From Ancylobacter sp. WKF20 (lineage in GTDB: Bacteria; Pseudomonadota; Alphaproteobacteria; Rhizobiales; Xanthobacteraceae), in contig NZ_CP121679.1 of NCBI RefSeq assembly GCF_029760895.1, forward strand, positions 1,488,001-1,552,000: a stretch of 64,000 nt of DNA. Direction: 5' to 3'. Of this stretch, positions 1 through 8,949 are shown in pieces. Both the position numbers and the translations under genes were made by a program. Below the pieces are notes generated by a model. The model saw only the letters and a list, made by a program, of their open reading frames with translations. It made no database searches and was not told where the DNA came from. How positions within the stretch are numbered: the stretch's first letter is position 1; every line of letters begins with the position of its first letter.

Positions 1-627
1 GTCACGCATGACGATGGACAGCGGCGGGGCGGGATAGCGCACCGAGGCGCTCATCGCGTCCGGCTGCCATACCACATGGCCTTCCGAGGCGAACATGAAG
101 CGGATCGCCGCCGCCATGCAGCCCGACACCGCCGCCGAGGCGCCGATCATCGGCACCAGTTCGCCCTCATGGGTGACGAGATGCAGCCCCGCCCCCGCCG
201 CCGCCGTGACGACGAAGAACAGGAGGAAACGCAGCGTGCCGAAGCGGCGCGCCACCGGGCTGCCAAAGGCCAGCATCCACAGGAGGTTCAGCCCCACATG
301 GGTCCAGCCGCCATGCAGGAAGGCATAGGTGACGAAGGTCCACACATCCGCCCCGGCCCCGCCCGGCAGAATGCCTTCGGCGAGCACGGAGGGGTCGAAG
401 CGGGCGGGAATGAAGGCGAAGAGCGCGAGGATCTCGATGCCCGTATCGGGATCGACCATGTCGCGCAGCCCCTGAATGGCCAGCATCACCGCCGCCAGGA
501 CGGTGATCACCGTCGGCACGTTGAGGATGGGCTGGCGGCGCTGGGCGGCAATCTGGGATGGGTCAAGCACAGCGATGACATAGGCGGCGCAGTGCGGGCC
601 GGCAAGCGCCGACAGCACCGACCTCAT
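1..627 (-). CDS. Rhomboid family intramembrane serine protease (3' end beyond window)
   Basis: Membrane protease that cuts transmembrane helices of substrates inside the lipid bilayer. The visible 209 codons contain the rhomboid signature GWTHVGLNLLWMLAFG (about residues 111-126), followed by hydrophobic segments and the catalytic serine motif GASAAVSG. The usual first glycine-rich variant is GASGAxxG, so this is a slight variant. The catalytic histidine of the last helix lies beyond the window edge. The ATG at 627 is chosen; a TTG sits directly before it and the start is not certain. The neighbouring gene is divergent, with about 200 bp between them, so it is probably a single transcription unit. 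Substrate cannot be inferred. Confidence 0.85.
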   Translation of the reverse strand, partial: MRSVLSALAGPHCAAYVIAVLDPSQIAAQRRQPILNVPTVITVLAAVMLAIQGLRDMVDPDTGIEILALFAFIPARFDPSVLAEGILPGGAGADVWTFVTYAFLHGGWTHVGLNLLWMLAFGSPVARRFGTLRFLLFFVVTAAAGAGLHLVTHEGELVPMIGASAAVSGCMAAAIRFMFASEGHVVWQPDAMSASVRYPAPPLSIVMRD

Positions 628-833
628 CAAAGAATCGAGCGCGCGCTAGCGGCGCCGGGTTGCGACCGGCTTAATTCGCGTGATGAACAGCCTGCCAATA
701 TCAATGGTTAATGCCAAGAGAAACAGGTGTTAACGACCTCTATCCAAGGTACTCGTGAATCTACGTCGTCGCTTAGACCAGAATAAAAACATCGCTGTCA
801 TGATGTCTTCCATAGACAGGAATGAGGTACGCG

Positions 834-1502
834 ATGAACAAGAGGCTCGAACGAGCCCGTCTCGCGGCGGCGGCAGCGGTCGTGATAGCGGCGATAGCGG
901 GTGTCTGGGGCGTGTCCCCGGCGCAGGCGAGCGAGCGGGTCGGCGAGGTGCATCTGGCGATGCGCAGCGCCCCCGGCTCGAACATGATCGCGGGGAGCAA
1001 CACCGCCACCCCGATCGGCTATGCGCGCTTCTGCGCCGAGCGGCCGGGCGATTGCGGCAACGGCAATGGCCGCGGCGGCAAGGTCGCCCTGACCGACGCC
1101 AATTACGCCCAGCTCCGCCACATCAACGACACGGTGAACGGCACCATCCAGCCGCTGACCGATATCGAGCATTATGGCGAGATCGAGCGCTGGACCTACC
1201 CGGATGACGGCTATGGCGATTGCGAGGACTATGTCCTCCTGAAGCGCCGCCTGCTGATCGAGGCCGGCTGGCCGGCGGAAACGCTGCTCATCACCGTGGT
1301 GCGCGACAAGCAGGGCGACGGCCATTCGGTGCTCACCGTCGTCACCGATCGCGGCGATCTGGTGCTGGACAATCAGGAAGCCGCCATCCTGCTCTGGCAC
1401 GAGACCGGCTACCGCTTCGTCAAGCGGCAGGCGCAGGGTTTCCCGGATCGCTGGGTGTCGCTGGGCGATGTGCTGGCCCCGGCCACGGTCGGCCAGAACT
1501 GA
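834..1502 (+). CDS. Transglutaminase-like cysteine peptidase (BTLCP/LapG-like)
   Basis: Predicted periplasmic papain-fold cysteine peptidase of the BTLCP (DUF920) family, whose studied member LapG cuts large surface adhesins to release biofilm. A signal peptide of about 32 residues ends near SPAQA. The catalytic triad is visible as Cys in GDCEDYVLLKR, His in DGHSVLTV and Asp in LVLDNQ. An ATG 12 bases upstream also exists, but GAGG lies 6-7 bases before the ATG at 834, which favours this start; the protein is then 222 residues. No LapD-like receptor or giant adhesin gene is in the window, so the target is unknown. Confidence 0.88.
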   Translation: MNKRLERARLAAAAAVVIAAIAGVWGVSPAQASERVGEVHLAMRSAPGSNMIAGSNTATPIGYARFCAERPGDCGNGNGRGGKVALTDANYAQLRHINDTVNGTIQPLTDIEHYGEIERWTYPDDGYGDCEDYVLLKRRLLIEAGWPAETLLITVVRDKQGDGHSVLTVVTDRGDLVLDNQEAAILLWHETGYRFVKRQAQGFPDRWVSLGDVLAPATVGQN

Positions 1503-1520
1503 GGCGAGGCGCGCGGGGGA

Positions 1521-2060
1521 TCAACCGACCCGCGCCAGCCACTCCTTGCGCAGCAGCGCATATTGCCGCGTGTTCTCGAAGACGGGTTGGCCGTTCTCAT
1601 CCTGGCGGAAGGAGACGAACTCCTTGAACAGCCCCTCCGCGCGCATGCCGAGCCTGTCGCACAGGCGCTGCGAGGCGGCGTTGTCCTCCTCGACATAGGC
1701 ATAAAGACGCCGCGCCTGCCGGACCGTGAACAGATGCTCGAACAAAGCCCGCGCGGCCTCGGTGGCGAAGCCGGCCCCGCCAAACGCGGCGTTGAAGTTC
1801 CAGCCGACGGAGAAGGTGTCGGGCGGTTCCGGCATGGCAAACACATCGCCGATCACCCGGCCGGTGTCGGCGAGGCAGACCGCGATGGTCTCGTCGCTGC
1901 CGGCGCGCGCCGCCGCCTCTGCCTCGGCGGCCGCCAGATCACCGAGCTTGAGGGAAAGATAGCAGCTGGCGCCCGGCTCCCGCAGATAGGCCAGCAGATC
2001 CGGGCCATCCTCACGGCGGAAATTCCGCAGCACCAGCCGTTCGGTACGGATGCTGTCCAT
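1521..2060 (-). CDS. GNAT family N-acetyltransferase (RimJ/RimL-like)
   Basis: 179-residue acetyl-CoA dependent N-acetyltransferase. The N-terminus TERLVLRNFRREDGPDL is typical of the RimJ/RimL/SpeG branch, the acetyl-CoA binding motif A appears as GGAGFATEAARALFEH near residues 94-109, and the later segment EEDNAASQRLCDRLGM matches motif B. A good ribosome binding site (AGGAGA) precedes the ATG at 2060. It converges on the LapG-like gene with 18 bp between the stops. The acceptor could be a ribosomal protein N-terminus, an antibiotic or a small amine; the sequence does not decide. Confidence 0.85.
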   Translation of the reverse strand: MDSIRTERLVLRNFRREDGPDLLAYLREPGASCYLSLKLGDLAAAEAEAAARAGSDETIAVCLADTGRVIGDVFAMPEPPDTFSVGWNFNAAFGGAGFATEAARALFEHLFTVRQARRLYAYVEEDNAASQRLCDRLGMRAEGLFKEFVSFRQDENGQPVFENTRQYALLRKEWLARVG

Positions 2061-2138
2061 GGGAGATCTCCTGTCACGACGGGCCGGCGCGCCCGCCTGT
2101 CCGGCTGAACAGGAGAAGATGGGCGAAATGGGGCCCGC

Positions 2139-2669
2139 TCAGTCGATCCGCGCGAGACCTTCGGCAAAGCGCCGCCAGTTGCGCACATAATGCGCCGCCG
2201 TGCCGTGGATGCGCGCGGTCACGCTCTCATCCAGCGTGCGGATGACCTTGGCGGGCGCGCCGACGATGAGGGAATTGTCGGGAAATTCCTTGCCCTCGGT
2301 CACCAGCGCGCCGGCGCCGACCAGGCAGTTGCGCCCGATGCGGGCGCCGTTCAGCAGCGTGGCGCCCATGCCGATCAGGCTGTTCTCGCCGATCGTGCAG
2401 CCATGCAGCATCGCCTTGTGGCCGATGGTGCAGTCCGCGCCGATGGTCATCGGGAAGCCGGGATCGGTGTGGAGCACGCAAAGCTCCTGGATGTTCACCC
2501 GCTCCCCGATGCTGATCCGCTCATTGTCGCCCCGGATCACCGTGCCGAACCACACGCTGGCCTCGTCGCCCAGCGCCACATGGCCGATCACCTCGGCAGT
2601 GGGGGCGATCCAGAAGCGGCCGGGCGCCGGCAGTTCCGGCGCCACCCCGTCCAGCGCATAGACCGGCAT
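2139..2669 (-). CDS. Gamma carbonic anhydrase family protein
   Basis: 176-residue left-handed beta-helix protein built of hexapeptide repeats ([15 protein letters not shown] and similar). The three histidines that bind zinc in gamma carbonic anhydrases are present: one in CVLHTD and two in [10 protein letters not shown]. The start MPVYALDG at 2669 is preferred over in-frame upstream codons because the family begins at this point and the upstream stretch overlaps the DUF3126 gene. The 31-base gap to the upstream DUF3126 gene suggests co-transcription. Many members (YrdA/PaaY type) are thioesterase-associated or have weak activity, so carbonic anhydrase activity itself is an inference. Confidence 0.9.
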   Translation of the reverse strand: MPVYALDGVAPELPAPGRFWIAPTAEVIGHVALGDEASVWFGTVIRGDNERISIGERVNIQELCVLHTDPGFPMTIGADCTIGHKAMLHGCTIGENSLIGMGATLLNGARIGRNCLVGAGALVTEGKEFPDNSLIVGAPAKVIRTLDESVTARIHGTAAHYVRNWRRFAEGLARID

Positions 2670-2700
2670 CGGTGGGAATCCCTGGGTCTCGGTCCGAGGT

Positions 2701-2913
2701 TCAGTCTTCCAGATCGGTGTCGAGGATGGCCATCTGGAAATTATAGGAGAGGTCGCCGTCTTCCTTGTCCTCGAACAGGACGCCGATGAACTCGTCGCCG
2801 AGATACACCTCGGCCGAGTCCTTCTTCTTCGGACGGCCGACGACGCGGATCTGCGTGTTGTTGAAGAGGCGCCGCATATAGGTCTGGACGCGCTCGAAAT
2901 CCTTCTTTTCCAA
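2701..2913 (-). CDS. DUF3126 family protein (TTG start)
   Basis: Small conserved alphaproteobacterial protein of unknown function, with the core [27 protein letters not shown] split over beta strands and an acidic C-terminus (DTDLED). An ATG at 2976 would give 91 residues, but its extra N-terminus does not look like the family. A TTG at 2913 gives 70 residues, the usual family length, and has GGAG 8 bases upstream, so TTG is the better start. It sits directly upstream of the gamma carbonic anhydrase gene and probably shares its transcript. Confidence 0.82.
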   Translation of the reverse strand: MEKKDFERVQTYMRRLFNNTQIRVVGRPKKKDSAEVYLGDEFIGVLFEDKEDGDLSYNFQMAILDTDLED

Positions 2914-3049
2914 AATCCGTGCTCCGCAAAGGGTGGGTTGGGCGGCAGGCTTGCCATGCCGGGCGCCGCTGTGCAACCCGCCGCACGGGCGATGCGCGGC
3001 CTATCCCGGATCGCGATGCCTGCCGGGATAGGGCGTCAGATCGCCGGCC

Positions 3050-3898
3050 TCAGATCGCCTCGCCGAGGAAGGGAAGGTCGTCGAACATCTGGTCCATGCT
3101 GCGCGAGGGCTCCGCGCAGTTGCCGGCGCCCACTATCCGCGCCGGCACGCCGGCCACCGTCGTCGCCGCCGGCACAGGCTTGAGCACGACGGAGCCGGCC
3201 GCCACGCGCGCACAATTGCCCACCTCGATATTGCCGAGCACCTTGGCCCCGGCGCCAATCAGCACGCCGCGGCGGATCTTCGGGTGGCGGTCGCCATGCT
3301 CCTTGCCGGTGCCGCCGAGCGTCACGCCCTGCAGGATCGACACATTATCCTCGATCACCGCCGTCTCGCCGACGACGATGCCGGTCGCGTGATCGAAGAA
3401 GATGCCGCGCCCGAACACGGCGGCGGGGTTGATGTCGACCTGGAACACCACCGAGGCCCGGCTCTGCAGATAGAGCGCGAAATCCTTTCGCTTGTGCCGG
3501 AGCAGCCAATGCGCCAGGCGATGGGTCTGGATGGCGTGGAAGCCCTTGTAATAGAGCAGCGGATCCACCGCCCGCTCCGTCGCGGGATCGCGGTCGCAGA
3601 CCGCGAGAATGTCGGCGCGGATGGCGAGGCCGATCTCCGGGTCATCCGTCACCGCCTCACGAAAGGCCTGGCGGATGAGGTGGCTCGGCATGTCGTCATG
3701 GTCAAGCCGCTGGGCGATGCGGTGGCCGACCGCCTCTTCCAGCGAAGGGTGATAGAGCACGCTGGAATGGACGAAGCTGGCGAGCGCCGGCTCATGCTCG
3801 ACAATGGCCTCGGCCTCGTCGCGAATGCGCGACCAGACCGGGTCGAGCTTGTCGAGCGGGCGCGCCGCCGCGACACGCTGAAGGGTATTCTGCGCCAT
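3050..3898 (-). CDS. cysE: Serine O-acetyltransferase CysE
   Basis: Acetylates L-serine with acetyl-CoA to O-acetylserine, the committed step of cysteine synthesis. The 282-residue protein has the alpha-helical SATase N-terminal domain (residues 1-150) and a hexapeptide left-handed helix. The catalytic Asp (FQVDINP) and His (DHATGIVVGE) are present; the usual DIHP is DINP here. It ends in Ile (GEAI), the residue that docks into the CysK active site in cysteine synthase complexes. The ATG at 3898 follows GAGGGAAA, a clear ribosome binding site. It appears to be monocistronic, preceded by about 290 bp without a gene. Confidence 0.94.
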   Translation of the reverse strand: MAQNTLQRVAAARPLDKLDPVWSRIRDEAEAIVEHEPALASFVHSSVLYHPSLEEAVGHRIAQRLDHDDMPSHLIRQAFREAVTDDPEIGLAIRADILAVCDRDPATERAVDPLLYYKGFHAIQTHRLAHWLLRHKRKDFALYLQSRASVVFQVDINPAAVFGRGIFFDHATGIVVGETAVIEDNVSILQGVTLGGTGKEHGDRHPKIRRGVLIGAGAKVLGNIEVGNCARVAAGSVVLKPVPAATTVAGVPARIVGAGNCAEPSRSMDQMFDDLPFLGEAI

Positions 3899-4187
3899 GA
3901 TCTTTCCCTCACCGGTCACGGATCCATCGGGTGGACCCTCTGCCGGCGTTTTACCCGAGTTAGGCGCAGCCTAGCACAGCGGGAGGGGTGATCCCATGCG
4001 GGGGTTCGTTGCGATTCTGCAAAAAACGCGAGTCGCCATCGGAGGGCGAAGCGGCCGAGGCCGCCCCTCCGGCCACACCGAAACGGCGGGCCACGTTACC
4101 CCTATCAAATCCTTGGTTTCACGGGGTTTTCATGTCGATCACCGGCGCCGCAAATCGCGCCGCCGGGTCGCCATGTCGCGCGTCCGA

Positions 4188-4940
4188 TCAATGCACCTCG
4201 GCAAGGAAAGCGAGCGCCGCGTCCTTGTAAACGCGGTCGCCGACGGCCCGCATATGGTCGCGCCCGGGAATGTCCGCGACCCGCGCGCCGGGAATGAGCG
4301 CGGCGAGCGGGGCGGCGGCGCCTGACACCTCGTCCCGCGTGCCGACCGCGATCAGCGTCGGAACCGTTATGCGGCCGACCTCCTCGCGCGTCAGCGTGCG
4401 GCGCGAGCCATAGATGCAGGCGGCCAGTGCCTGCCGGTCGCTGCCGGTCTGCTCGGCAAAGGCGCGAAAGGTGCGCCCAACCGGATCGGTCACATCGTCA
4501 AGGCTCGGCGCCAGCAGCGCCTCCGCCACGGTGACCGGAAGCCCTGCCCCTTCGACCAGATGGATGCCGATGCCGCCGAGGATCAGCGTGCGCACCCGCT
4601 CCGGCGCCAGCAGCGCGAGGCAGGCGCCAATGCGCCCGCCCATGGAATAGCCCATCACATCGGCGCGGGGGATGGCGAGATGGTCGAGCAATGCCAGCGC
4701 GTCGCGCGCCATCACGCCGGGATCATAGGCGTCGCGCTCATACACCTTGCCGGAGGCGCCATGGCCGCGATTATCCAGCGCGATCACCCGCCGCCCGGCC
4801 CCGGTCAGCGCCGTCACCCAGCCCGGCCCGACCCAGTTGATCTCCTTGGTCGAGGCAAAGCCATGAATGAGCAGGATCGGCTCGCCCTGCCCCTCATCGA
4901 GATAGGCGAAGTCGATTCCGTCGTGATGGAAGGTCGGCAT
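4188..4940 (-). CDS. Alpha/beta fold hydrolase
   Basis: 250-residue single-domain alpha/beta hydrolase. The oxyanion segment LLIHGFAS, the nucleophile elbow GYSMGG (Ser near residue 95), an Asp in VGTRDEVS and the catalytic His in GRDHMR are all visible. The start MPTFHHDG at 4940 matches where the family fold begins. The gene stands alone and faces away from the AT-rich restriction-like gene. About 290 bp lie between its stop and the next gene (cysE); they include an imperfect GC-rich hairpin near 4040-4075 that could serve as a terminator. Substrate is not predictable; esterases and C-C hydrolases share this pattern. Confidence 0.88.
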   Translation of the reverse strand: MPTFHHDGIDFAYLDEGQGEPILLIHGFASTKEINWVGPGWVTALTGAGRRVIALDNRGHGASGKVYERDAYDPGVMARDALALLDHLAIPRADVMGYSMGGRIGACLALLAPERVRTLILGGIGIHLVEGAGLPVTVAEALLAPSLDDVTDPVGRTFRAFAEQTGSDRQALAACIYGSRRTLTREEVGRITVPTLIAVGTRDEVSGAAAPLAALIPGARVADIPGRDHMRAVGDRVYKDAALAFLAEVH

Positions 4941-5090
4941 GGGCGAGGCGGCTCCGGCGAAAAGTGCCGGAAAGCTAGAGAGCCGGACCCATCCTGCCAA
5001 GGACCAGCCCGGCTTTTGTGACCGTAGACTTTAGATTGCGTGACGAAGGGAAACACACCTAGATTACGCTACCTATGGGGGCGTGGTGGC

Positions 5091-6206
5091 ATGGCACAGA
5101 CGATCGACGAGTTTCGTACGGCACTATTGGCATTCGCCGAGCGTGTTCAGAGGGTTCGCGGTCATATTCATAACGAGGAGCAGACCAAGGTCGCACTGGT
5201 GCTGCCTTTCATTTCTATCCTCGGCTATGATGATCGCGATCCGACTGAGGTGGCAGCAGAACATGCTGCTGACTTTTCCGACAAGTACCGCAACCGTGTC
5301 GATTACGCCGTGCTTAAGGATCTGAAGCCGGTCATCGCGGTTGAATGCAAAAGCGTTGGAAACGGTCGGAAGGATGACCGCGGTCAACTCAAGGCATACT
5401 TCAATGCTTCACGCACCGTAAAACTCGGCGTGCTGACCGATGGGATCGTCTATGAATTTTTTGTGGACTCACAAGAACCTAATATGATGGATGATGAGCC
5501 ATTCTTGCTTGTCGATTTTGACAAAGTCGGGAAAGCTCAGCTCACTGAAACCCTCATCAGCGGCCTCTATGATTTCACCAAGACACGATTTGACCCTGAC
5601 ACAATATCAGAAAACGCACGACGTTCGATTACATACCGTGCATTTTTCGATTATATATCGGAACAATTTCTTGCTCCTAGCGTCGAATTTACACGTTTTC
5701 TACTAAAAGAAGTCGACATAAAGCATGTCCGCCTGAACGCCGTTGAGGGCTATCGCGCCATTGCAAAATCGGCGTTCGACGACGTGTTCACCAGTAATGT
5801 GCTGAAGCGCCTGGATATTACATCAACCCCGCCAAAAGCACCGGCGCGTCCGGAGGTCGAGCAGGTGCCGATGGAGACATCACCTGTTCAAGCCGAACAA
5901 CGTGCCACCAGCGAGAACGAGTTACGCGCTTTTGAATCCGTGAGGCGTCGCTTGGCTTATCTTGCCGCTGGCCGCGATGATCTTTTCGACGCGATCGGCA
6001 AGATTGCGTATCGTGATTATCAGGGAAAGATGGCCGTGTTTTATATCCAGGAGCGCAAGGGGCGACTTCTCGATATCCTTGAGAACCGCGACGGCACAAT
6101 TCGCTTTGCCATCGCCGATGGTGGCGAGGGCGGCCCGGTTACCGATCTTGCTCTCGTTGATGACCGACTCCGAGCTTTGTTTGAACGCCGCGTCTCAGGC
6201 CAATGA
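5091..6206 (+). CDS. Orphan type I restriction HsdR N-terminal-like endonuclease
   Basis: 371-residue protein carrying the PD-(D/E)xK nuclease domain found at the N-terminus of type I restriction HsdR subunits: the core is RVDYAVLKD followed by VIAVECKS (D...ExK). A second domain at about residues 285-371 has basic and aromatic residues (DYQGKMAVFYIQERKG). There is no helicase part, no HsdM and no HsdS nearby, so it cannot be an ordinary type I system. Base use is clearly richer in A and T than its neighbours (for example 5470-5800), a sign of transfer. The start MAQTIDEF at 5091 is preferred to an upstream in-frame ATG at 5040. Role in defence is an inference. Confidence 0.75.
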   Translation: MAQTIDEFRTALLAFAERVQRVRGHIHNEEQTKVALVLPFISILGYDDRDPTEVAAEHAADFSDKYRNRVDYAVLKDLKPVIAVECKSVGNGRKDDRGQLKAYFNASRTVKLGVLTDGIVYEFFVDSQEPNMMDDEPFLLVDFDKVGKAQLTETLISGLYDFTKTRFDPDTISENARRSITYRAFFDYISEQFLAPSVEFTRFLLKEVDIKHVRLNAVEGYRAIAKSAFDDVFTSNVLKRLDITSTPPKAPARPEVEQVPMETSPVQAEQRATSENELRAFESVRRRLAYLAAGRDDLFDAIGKIAYRDYQGKMAVFYIQERKGRLLDILENRDGTIRFAIADGGEGGPVTDLALVDDRLRALFERRVSGQ

Positions 6207-7169
6207 ACACAGCCCCACCCGCGGCCGTCTCCACAGCGGCCGCACCAGCGCGACCACGAAGGCGTTGAAGGAGGAGATGAGCCCGATCAGGTTAACGATG
6301 GCCGCGATGACCCACAAGGCGAGCTTGGCGACCGCCTCGGTGAGGAACAGCGCGCCACGGCCGAGCACTTTGACGATGGCCAGCGTCTTGCCGCCCTTCA
6401 CATCGGCCAGCCGGGCCAGCCGCGCGGCGCCCGCCGCGTCATCCACATGGGTGAGGCCGGCGAGCGTCGCCCGCGTGCCGGCCTTGGTCGAAGCGCGGCC
6501 GACATCGACCAGCGCGCCCGCCGCCTGCACCTTCCGCCCGCTACGGGCGGCATCGATCAGATGGGCGGCGAAACGCCCGCCAAGCGCTCCGGCGCGGCGG
6601 GCCCCCTTCACCACGCTGAGGCCGGCGCGCAGCGTGAGTGGCGCCCCGAAGGCGGCATAGGTTGCACCTGTGGCGACGATGCCGGCACCGGCGAGTGCCA
6701 CCATGAATTCGTCCACAGGCTCACCGCGCGCCCAGTGAATCGCCTGCCGGCCGAGGTCGCGCACATCGCCCCAAACCGTCAGGTCGCCCGCGATGGATCC
6801 GGCCAGACTGGCCTGACTGTCCACCTCACCGGTCACCAGACCGACGCCGAAATCACGCGCCGCGCGCGGCACCGCGCCGCCCGACGCTGCAACCCGCGCG
6901 CGCAATTCCTCGCTCACCGGGAGGTGGCGGGAATCGGCCAGCTCCAGAAAACTCGTCGCCAGTTCCGTATCGTCCCGGTCCAGCGCTGTGGCGATTTCCG
7001 CCTCGACCCGCCCAGCGTCGAGAACGGTGGAAAGCTGAAGGTCGGCAAGGCGCGCGGCATCGTCCTGCGCCAGGATCAGGGTATAATAATACTCCCCCAC
7101 CGGCAGCACCCAGTGCGCGGCGCCGGCAAAGGCGAGAAGGAAGGCGGCGGCGGCGAAAAGTCGGCGCAT
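6195..7169 (-). CDS. Hypothetical membrane protein
   Basis: 324-residue protein I do not recognise as a named family. It has an N-terminal hydrophobic signal or anchor (residues 3-20), an Ala/Arg-rich middle with several Gly/Ala stretches (ALAGAGIVATGATYAAFG near 170-187), and a hydrophobic C-terminal pair around LWVIAAIVNLIGLISSFNAF. The stop overlaps the end of the AT-rich endonuclease gene by 12 bp in a tail-to-tail arrangement, while its own base use is typical of the genome. The start at 7169 is taken from the ATG that begins the signal-like segment. Confidence 0.65.
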   Translation of the reverse strand: MRRLFAAAAFLLAFAGAAHWVLPVGEYYYTLILAQDDAARLADLQLSTVLDAGRVEAEIATALDRDDTELATSFLELADSRHLPVSEELRARVAASGGAVPRAARDFGVGLVTGEVDSQASLAGSIAGDLTVWGDVRDLGRQAIHWARGEPVDEFMVALAGAGIVATGATYAAFGAPLTLRAGLSVVKGARRAGALGGRFAAHLIDAARSGRKVQAAGALVDVGRASTKAGTRATLAGLTHVDDAAGAARLARLADVKGGKTLAIVKVLGRGALFLTEAVAKLALWVIAAIVNLIGLISSFNAFVVALVRPLWRRPRVGLCSLA

Positions 7170-7389
7170 GGCACTCGAGGGGGTGACGCACGCAACGTGC
7201 CCCAAGGTGATGCACCACCATTGTGGCGCGGCCAAGGAGCCCTCCTTTAGCCGTTGATCCACAAGGCTTTACCGCTCGCACGCCTCGGCATGTGGCTTGC
7301 CACGTCGTTGCCGCATCGTTGCCTCTTGGACCCGGCGCCGCCAGCGGCTATGTTCCGCGCGATCCCATCACGAGCGCGGACGGAAAATC

Positions 7390-7638
7390 ATGGCGGGCCA
7401 CGTCGTTCCCCACTTCCACAATTCGGCCGGCGTGCCGAAAATCTCCATCGGCGCCAAGGAGTTCATGTGTGTCGGGGCGCGGCCGCCCTTCGATCACCCG
7501 CATGTCTTCCTCGATATGGGCTCGGATGACGAGATCATCTGCCCCTATTGCTCGACCCTCTACGCGTACGACCACCATCTGCACGGCACCGAATCGAACC
7601 CGCCGGGCGCGCTCTACGAGGCTCCGGCCGCGGCCTGA
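7390..7638 (+). CDS. Zinc-finger domain-containing protein (zf-CHCC, NDUFS6-like)
   Basis: 82-residue protein with the zf-CHCC motif: one Cys in KEFMCVGARPPFDHPHVF, a His in that stretch, and CPYC followed by ATYxYDHH-like residues. The family is related to the mitochondrial complex I subunit NDUFS6 and is common in alphaproteobacteria as a free small protein; its bacterial role is not settled. The start at 7390 (MAGHVVPHF) is chosen because the upstream in-frame residues are basic and unrelated to the family. It lies 18 bp before the flavin monooxygenase gene and may share its mRNA. Confidence 0.85.
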   Translation: MAGHVVPHFHNSAGVPKISIGAKEFMCVGARPPFDHPHVFLDMGSDDEIICPYCSTLYAYDHHLHGTESNPPGALYEAPAAA

Positions 7639-7656
7639 GCGGCCGCGGACGCCATC

Positions 7657-8847
7657 ATGGCTGCGGAACATCTTGTCGTCGCCGGGGCCGGCATTGGCGG
7701 GCTCACGGCGGCGCTCGCCCTGGCGCAAGCTGGGTATAAAATTACCATTCTGGAACGCGCCGCCGCCATCGAGGAGGTCGGCGCGGGGGTGCAGCTCGCC
7801 GCCAACGCCACGCGCTGCCTCAAGGCGCTCGGCGTCTATGAGCGCGTGCGTGCCGTCGCCGTGGAGCCCACCGGTTTCGCGGTGATCGACGGGCGCAGCG
7901 GGCGCCGGCTCACCAGCGCGCCGATGGGCGCGAGCGCCGAGGCCCGCTTCGGCGGCCCCTTCCTGGTCATCCACCGCGCCGATCTGCAAGCCGCCCTCGC
8001 CGAAGCCGCGCGCGCCCATCCCGCCATCGACATAAGGCTCGGGCGCAAGATTGACGGCTTCACCGCCCTTTCCGACGGCATCGCCGTGCAGGCCGAGCAG
8101 GGCGAGACCAGCGAATCCGTCCATGCGCGCGCGCTGATCGGCGCCGATGGGCTGCGCTCAGCCGTGCGTGGCCTGCTGCATCCCGGCGTTGCCCCGTCCT
8201 TCCGCGGCCGCGCCGCCTGGCGGGCGACGATTCCCCTCAGCGCGCTGCCGGCCCGCCTCACCGACCCGGTGACGCGGCTCTGGCTCGGGCCGGGGGCGCA
8301 TCTCGTCTCCTATCCGGTGAAGGCGGGCGCGGCGATCAACCTCGTCGCCATTACGCCGGATGCCCGCAAGACCCATGGCTGGGGCATTCCCGCCGCACCG
8401 CAGGAATTACTCAGCCATTACAGCGACTGGGGCGACGACGCGCAGGCGCTGCTCGGCGCCCCGAAGAGCTGGCTGCGCTGGGCGCTGTTCGATCTCGACC
8501 CGCTCGCCGCCTGGGGTGCCGGGCCGGTGACGCTGCTGGGCGACGCCGCCCACGCCATGTGTCCCTTCCTCGCCCAGGGCGCGGCGCAGGCGATCGAAGA
8601 CGCGGTGATTCTCGCCGCCTGCCTGAAGGCGGGGCCCGATATTCCCGCGAGCCTGCGCCACTACGAGGCGCTGCGCCGGCCACGCACCGCGCGCATCCAG
8701 ACCGCCGCGCGCGGCATGGACCGCATCTATCACCTCTCAGGCCCGGCGCGGATCGCCCGCGATCTCGTCATGCGCGCCCGCGCGGGCGAGGCGGTGCTGG
8801 AGCGCTACCGCTGGATCTATGGCTGGGAGCCGACACTGGCGGGCTAA
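7657..8847 (+). CDS. FAD-dependent monooxygenase (salicylate hydroxylase-like)
   Basis: 396-residue class A flavoprotein monooxygenase. It shows the Rossmann motif GAGIGGLTAALALAQAG near residue 10, the LLERA-like end of the first beta sheet (ILERAAAIEEVGAG), a mid DG-type motif (IGADGLRSAVRG) and the FAD ribose motif GDAAHAMCPFLAQGA near residue 291. This pattern fits aromatic hydroxylases such as salicylate 1-monooxygenase or 3-hydroxybenzoate 6-hydroxylase, using NAD(P)H. No aromatic-degradation genes lie beside it, so the substrate is open. Confidence 0.9.
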   Translation: MAAEHLVVAGAGIGGLTAALALAQAGYKITILERAAAIEEVGAGVQLAANATRCLKALGVYERVRAVAVEPTGFAVIDGRSGRRLTSAPMGASAEARFGGPFLVIHRADLQAALAEAARAHPAIDIRLGRKIDGFTALSDGIAVQAEQGETSESVHARALIGADGLRSAVRGLLHPGVAPSFRGRAAWRATIPLSALPARLTDPVTRLWLGPGAHLVSYPVKAGAAINLVAITPDARKTHGWGIPAAPQELLSHYSDWGDDAQALLGAPKSWLRWALFDLDPLAAWGAGPVTLLGDAAHAMCPFLAQGAAQAIEDAVILAACLKAGPDIPASLRHYEALRRPRTARIQTAARGMDRIYHLSGPARIARDLVMRARAGEAVLERYRWIYGWEPTLAG

Positions 8848-8949
8848 GCGAGCAAAGATCGGCTTTGCTCATGCCCCCCATGAAAACATCTCGTTTTCCG
8901 ATCCGGCAGCACGTGGCTAGGGTCTTCTCACGCCTGCCGGAGACCGACC

